From Maribellus sp. CM-23 (GTDB taxonomy: Bacteria > Bacteroidota > Bacteroidia > Bacteroidales > Prolixibacteraceae): DNA of 64,000 bases. The position numbers were made by a program, and so were the translations under genes. The notes beneath the pieces are model-generated. The model ran no database searches and had not been told where the DNA came from. It worked only from the letters and a program-made list of their open reading frames with translations. This document shows, in pieces, positions 62,457 through 64,000 of the stretch. Location of the stretch: contig NZ_JADWYJ010000008.1 in the NCBI RefSeq assembly GCF_021354595.1, positions 98,681 to 162,680 on the forward strand. Reading direction: 5' to 3'. Position 1 is the stretch's first letter. Each line of letters begins with the position of its first letter.

Positions 62457-64000
62457 TTATTCATTTCGGTAAATGATCTTTCCTATTTGTATATTTCCTT
62501 CCACATTCAGTCGGTAGAGGTAAATTCCTGAGGATTCAGAATCAGGTCTGTACTGAACTTTCTGCTCTACTCCTGCTTCGATATACTGATCGATCAAGGT
62601 AGCCACTCTCTGACCTACCATGTTGTGAATTTCCAGAACTGCATGTCCGCTTACCGGAGATACGAATTCGATATTCACTTTATCGCTGAATGGATTCGGA
62701 TATACTCTTAATTCAGATTCGACTGTCGGATTTGTTTCAATAGTACTTGCTGACTTCTTTCCTTTCGAATTTGTTTGTTCTGCTGCAGTGTTGTTATCAC
62801 ATGTACTATCATCGAATACTGCATCGTAAGTATTTCCATCATCAACACCTGGCCTTTCACTACATCTGCAAACCTCCTCACAAGTAACCGCATGAGCAAT
62901 TACATAGAAGTTTTCATCGACATTTGTGAAGGTTACAACAATGTTCTTTGAATGCTCAAGCGATCCGCTGTTGGCAGTAAATTGCCCCGGAGCAACGGTA
63001 GGAACATAAGATTTCCCTTTCTTTTGTAACGGGAACATTCCACATCCTACATAAGTATGAGCTTCGGACATTGCATAACCATCGGCAATCATATACTCAA
63101 CAGTTAACGAACTTCCGGCAGCATCATAAGTCACTTGCACAGTTCCAACAGAATCACCTTTTTCCGTTTCACAATGAGCAGCACCTGCCCAAAGTGTCAG
63201 ATAAATTGTTGTATCCTGACCTCCCGTTTGGATGTAATTAGACCATCCCCAACGATCGAAACCATTGTCAAGGAAGCAATTTGCACCTTCTCCTGCCATT
63301 TTTCCGAAAGCAGTTTCGCAATTGTCATATTTGTCGATACGATTAACAATAGTTGTTGTATCCCTGGCAACATTACCACAATCATCCGTTACTTCGAAAT
63401 AGTAATAAGCCATTTGCTCACAAATATTTGTATCATCTTGTACTGACATCCACGCAGTATCTGTGCCTGCTCCACTACACTCGTCATACCAACTTGCCAC
63501 CAGGTATTCCGGGAATTCTCCATTACAATATTCCTGATCGTCAGGAGCTGTAATTTCAGGATCGGTCAGATCAACTTTCCAGGTGTAAGTTACATATGCT
63601 GTATCGCTGTTGCCACACTCGTCCATCACGGTATACATGAAGGTCTGGCTCTTGTCGCAGTCACCTCCTTCTACCTGACCCGGAGTACATACCACATCCG
63701 AAGAAATGTCTCCGTCGCAGTTGTCACTCGCGGTTACTCCCTGGTCACAGCTTGGTAAAACTTCCGGGTTACAGCCCAGATCGCCGCCTGTTGGTACATC
63801 GGCCAGTACAGGATCGGTCACATCAACTTTCCAGGTATAAGTTACATACGCTGTATCGCTGTTGCCACACTCATCCATAACGGTATACATGAAAGTCTGG
63901 CTCTTGTCGCAGTCGCCGCCTTCTACCTGGCCCGGGGTACATACCACATCCGAAGAAATGTCTCCGTCGCAGTTGTCACTCGCCGTTACTCCTGCATCGC
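62457..64000 (-). CDS. Secreted Ig/HYR-type repeat protein with type IX secretion sorting domain (5' end outside window)
   Basis: The frame is open from the right edge, so the N-terminus is missing. Visible from the edge inward are near-identical repeats of 84 residues, with Cys-rich cores such as TASDNCDGDISSDVVCTPG and DKSQTFMYTVMDECGNSDTA, as found in HYR-like or other extracellular beta-sandwich modules. A central region (about 170-370 of the visible part) is beta-rich and ends in a Cys cluster (CEEVCRCSERPG). The last 80 residues are the T9SS type A sorting domain: LRVYPNPFSDKVNIEF, then LEIHNMVGQRVATL and the C-terminal strand IQIGKIIYRNE. It is a cell-surface or secreted protein; adhesion is likely but unproven. 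Confidence 0.9.
   Translation of the reverse strand, partial: DAGVTASDNCDGDISSDVVCTPGQVEGGDCDKSQTFMYTVMDECGNSDTAYVTYTWKVDVTDPVLADVPTGGDLGCNPEVLPSCDQGVTASDNCDGDISSDVVCTPGQVEGGDCDKSQTFMYTVMDECGNSDTAYVTYTWKVDLTDPEITAPDDQEYCNGEFPEYLVASWYDECSGAGTDTAWMSVQDDTNICEQMAYYYFEVTDDCGNVARDTTTIVNRIDKYDNCETAFGKMAGEGANCFLDNGFDRWGWSNYIQTGGQDTTIYLTLWAGAAHCETEKGDSVGTVQVTYDAAGSSLTVEYMIADGYAMSEAHTYVGCGMFPLQKKGKSYVPTVAPGQFTANSGSLEHSKNIVVTFTNVDENFYVIAHAVTCEEVCRCSERPGVDDGNTYDAVFDDSTCDNNTAAEQTNSKGKKSASTIETNPTVESELRVYPNPFSDKVNIEFVSPVSGHAVLEIHNMVGQRVATLIDQYIEAGVEQKVQYRPDSESSGIYLYRLNVEGNIQIGKIIYRNE
63571..64000 (-). repeat. 252-bp tandem repeat in the T9SS cargo gene
   Basis: Equivalent positions are 252 bp apart (for example TCAACTTTCCAGGT at 63571 and 63823). 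One complete unit and part of another are visible and nearly identical; more may lie outside the window. Such repeats can change number by recombination and are hard to assemble. Confidence 0.8.

Overview
The window reads as a chromosomal segment of a Bacteroidota bacterium, probably class Bacteroidia and plausibly the Marinilabiliales/Prolixibacteraceae group; the family-level placement is inference. The evidence is a C-terminal type IX secretion sorting domain (62457-64000), several promoters with the Bacteroidota -7 element TAnnTTTG, a four-helix-bundle/IVP-type gene flanked by inverted repeats, a C69 dipeptidase, and the zapB-zapA-rny and rplS contexts. I see no tRNA, rRNA, CRISPR array or intact insertion sequence.

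Layout. 1-3.3 kb: an edge-truncated TPR-like secreted protein and a divergent NhaC antiporter. 3.4-4.8 kb: an AT-rich three-gene cassette (unknown, unknown, XRE regulator) with its own promoter and a palindromic operator candidate. 4.8-10.5 kb: an SOS-type mutagenesis set (second DnaE, DinB, LexA-like XRE/S24 repressor) interrupted by a frameshifted four-helix-bundle element with terminal inverted repeats. 10.9-17.1 kb: an RND efflux operon (TolC, lipoprotein adaptor, permease, two small genes). 17.3-20.7 kb: two NifX-like proteins, two MinD-type ATPases with inserted 8-Cys ferredoxin domains, and a metallo-beta-lactamase-fold protein. 20.7-35.3 kb: secreted and housekeeping genes (degenerate M23-like protein, esterase, outer-membrane patatin, PAS protein, helical-repeat/GH16-like fusion, nucleoside phosphorylase, SirB1-type protein, L19, C69 dipeptidase, a Met gamma-lyase-like enzyme, M23 peptidase). 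35.4-51.7 kb: core genes (zapB, zapA, rny, TPR, gyrA, clpC, SpoIIE-type phosphatase, PfkB kinase, fabG, sirtuin, mnmE and a RecA1-only helicase-like protein).

51.7-53.1 kb is repeat-rich: an in-phase array of eleven degenerate 21-bp units, strong hairpins, and one of three copies of a 14-16-bp palindrome seen elsewhere in the window. 53.6-60.5 kb holds the most interesting system: a tightly coupled AT-rich operon encoding (i) a stand-alone 88-residue RyR-domain protein, (ii) a CASTOR/POLLUX-like two-TM channel with two RCK/TrkA-N domains and a C-terminal RyR domain, and (iii) a 1523-residue TIR + P-loop (STAND-like) NTPase + PPR-like helical-repeat protein. The TIR keeps the catalytic-type glutamate in a context very like SARM1. 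I infer an anti-phage or stress-sensing system in which the NTPase/repeat protein senses a trigger, the TIR makes an NAD-derived signal, and the RyR domains couple that signal to channel gating. 60.6-64 kb: lipoate-protein ligase, a glutathione-peroxidase-like protein and an edge-truncated, repeat-containing T9SS cargo protein.

Limits: everything is read by eye from sequence and translation; no database search, structure prediction or composition calculation was run.
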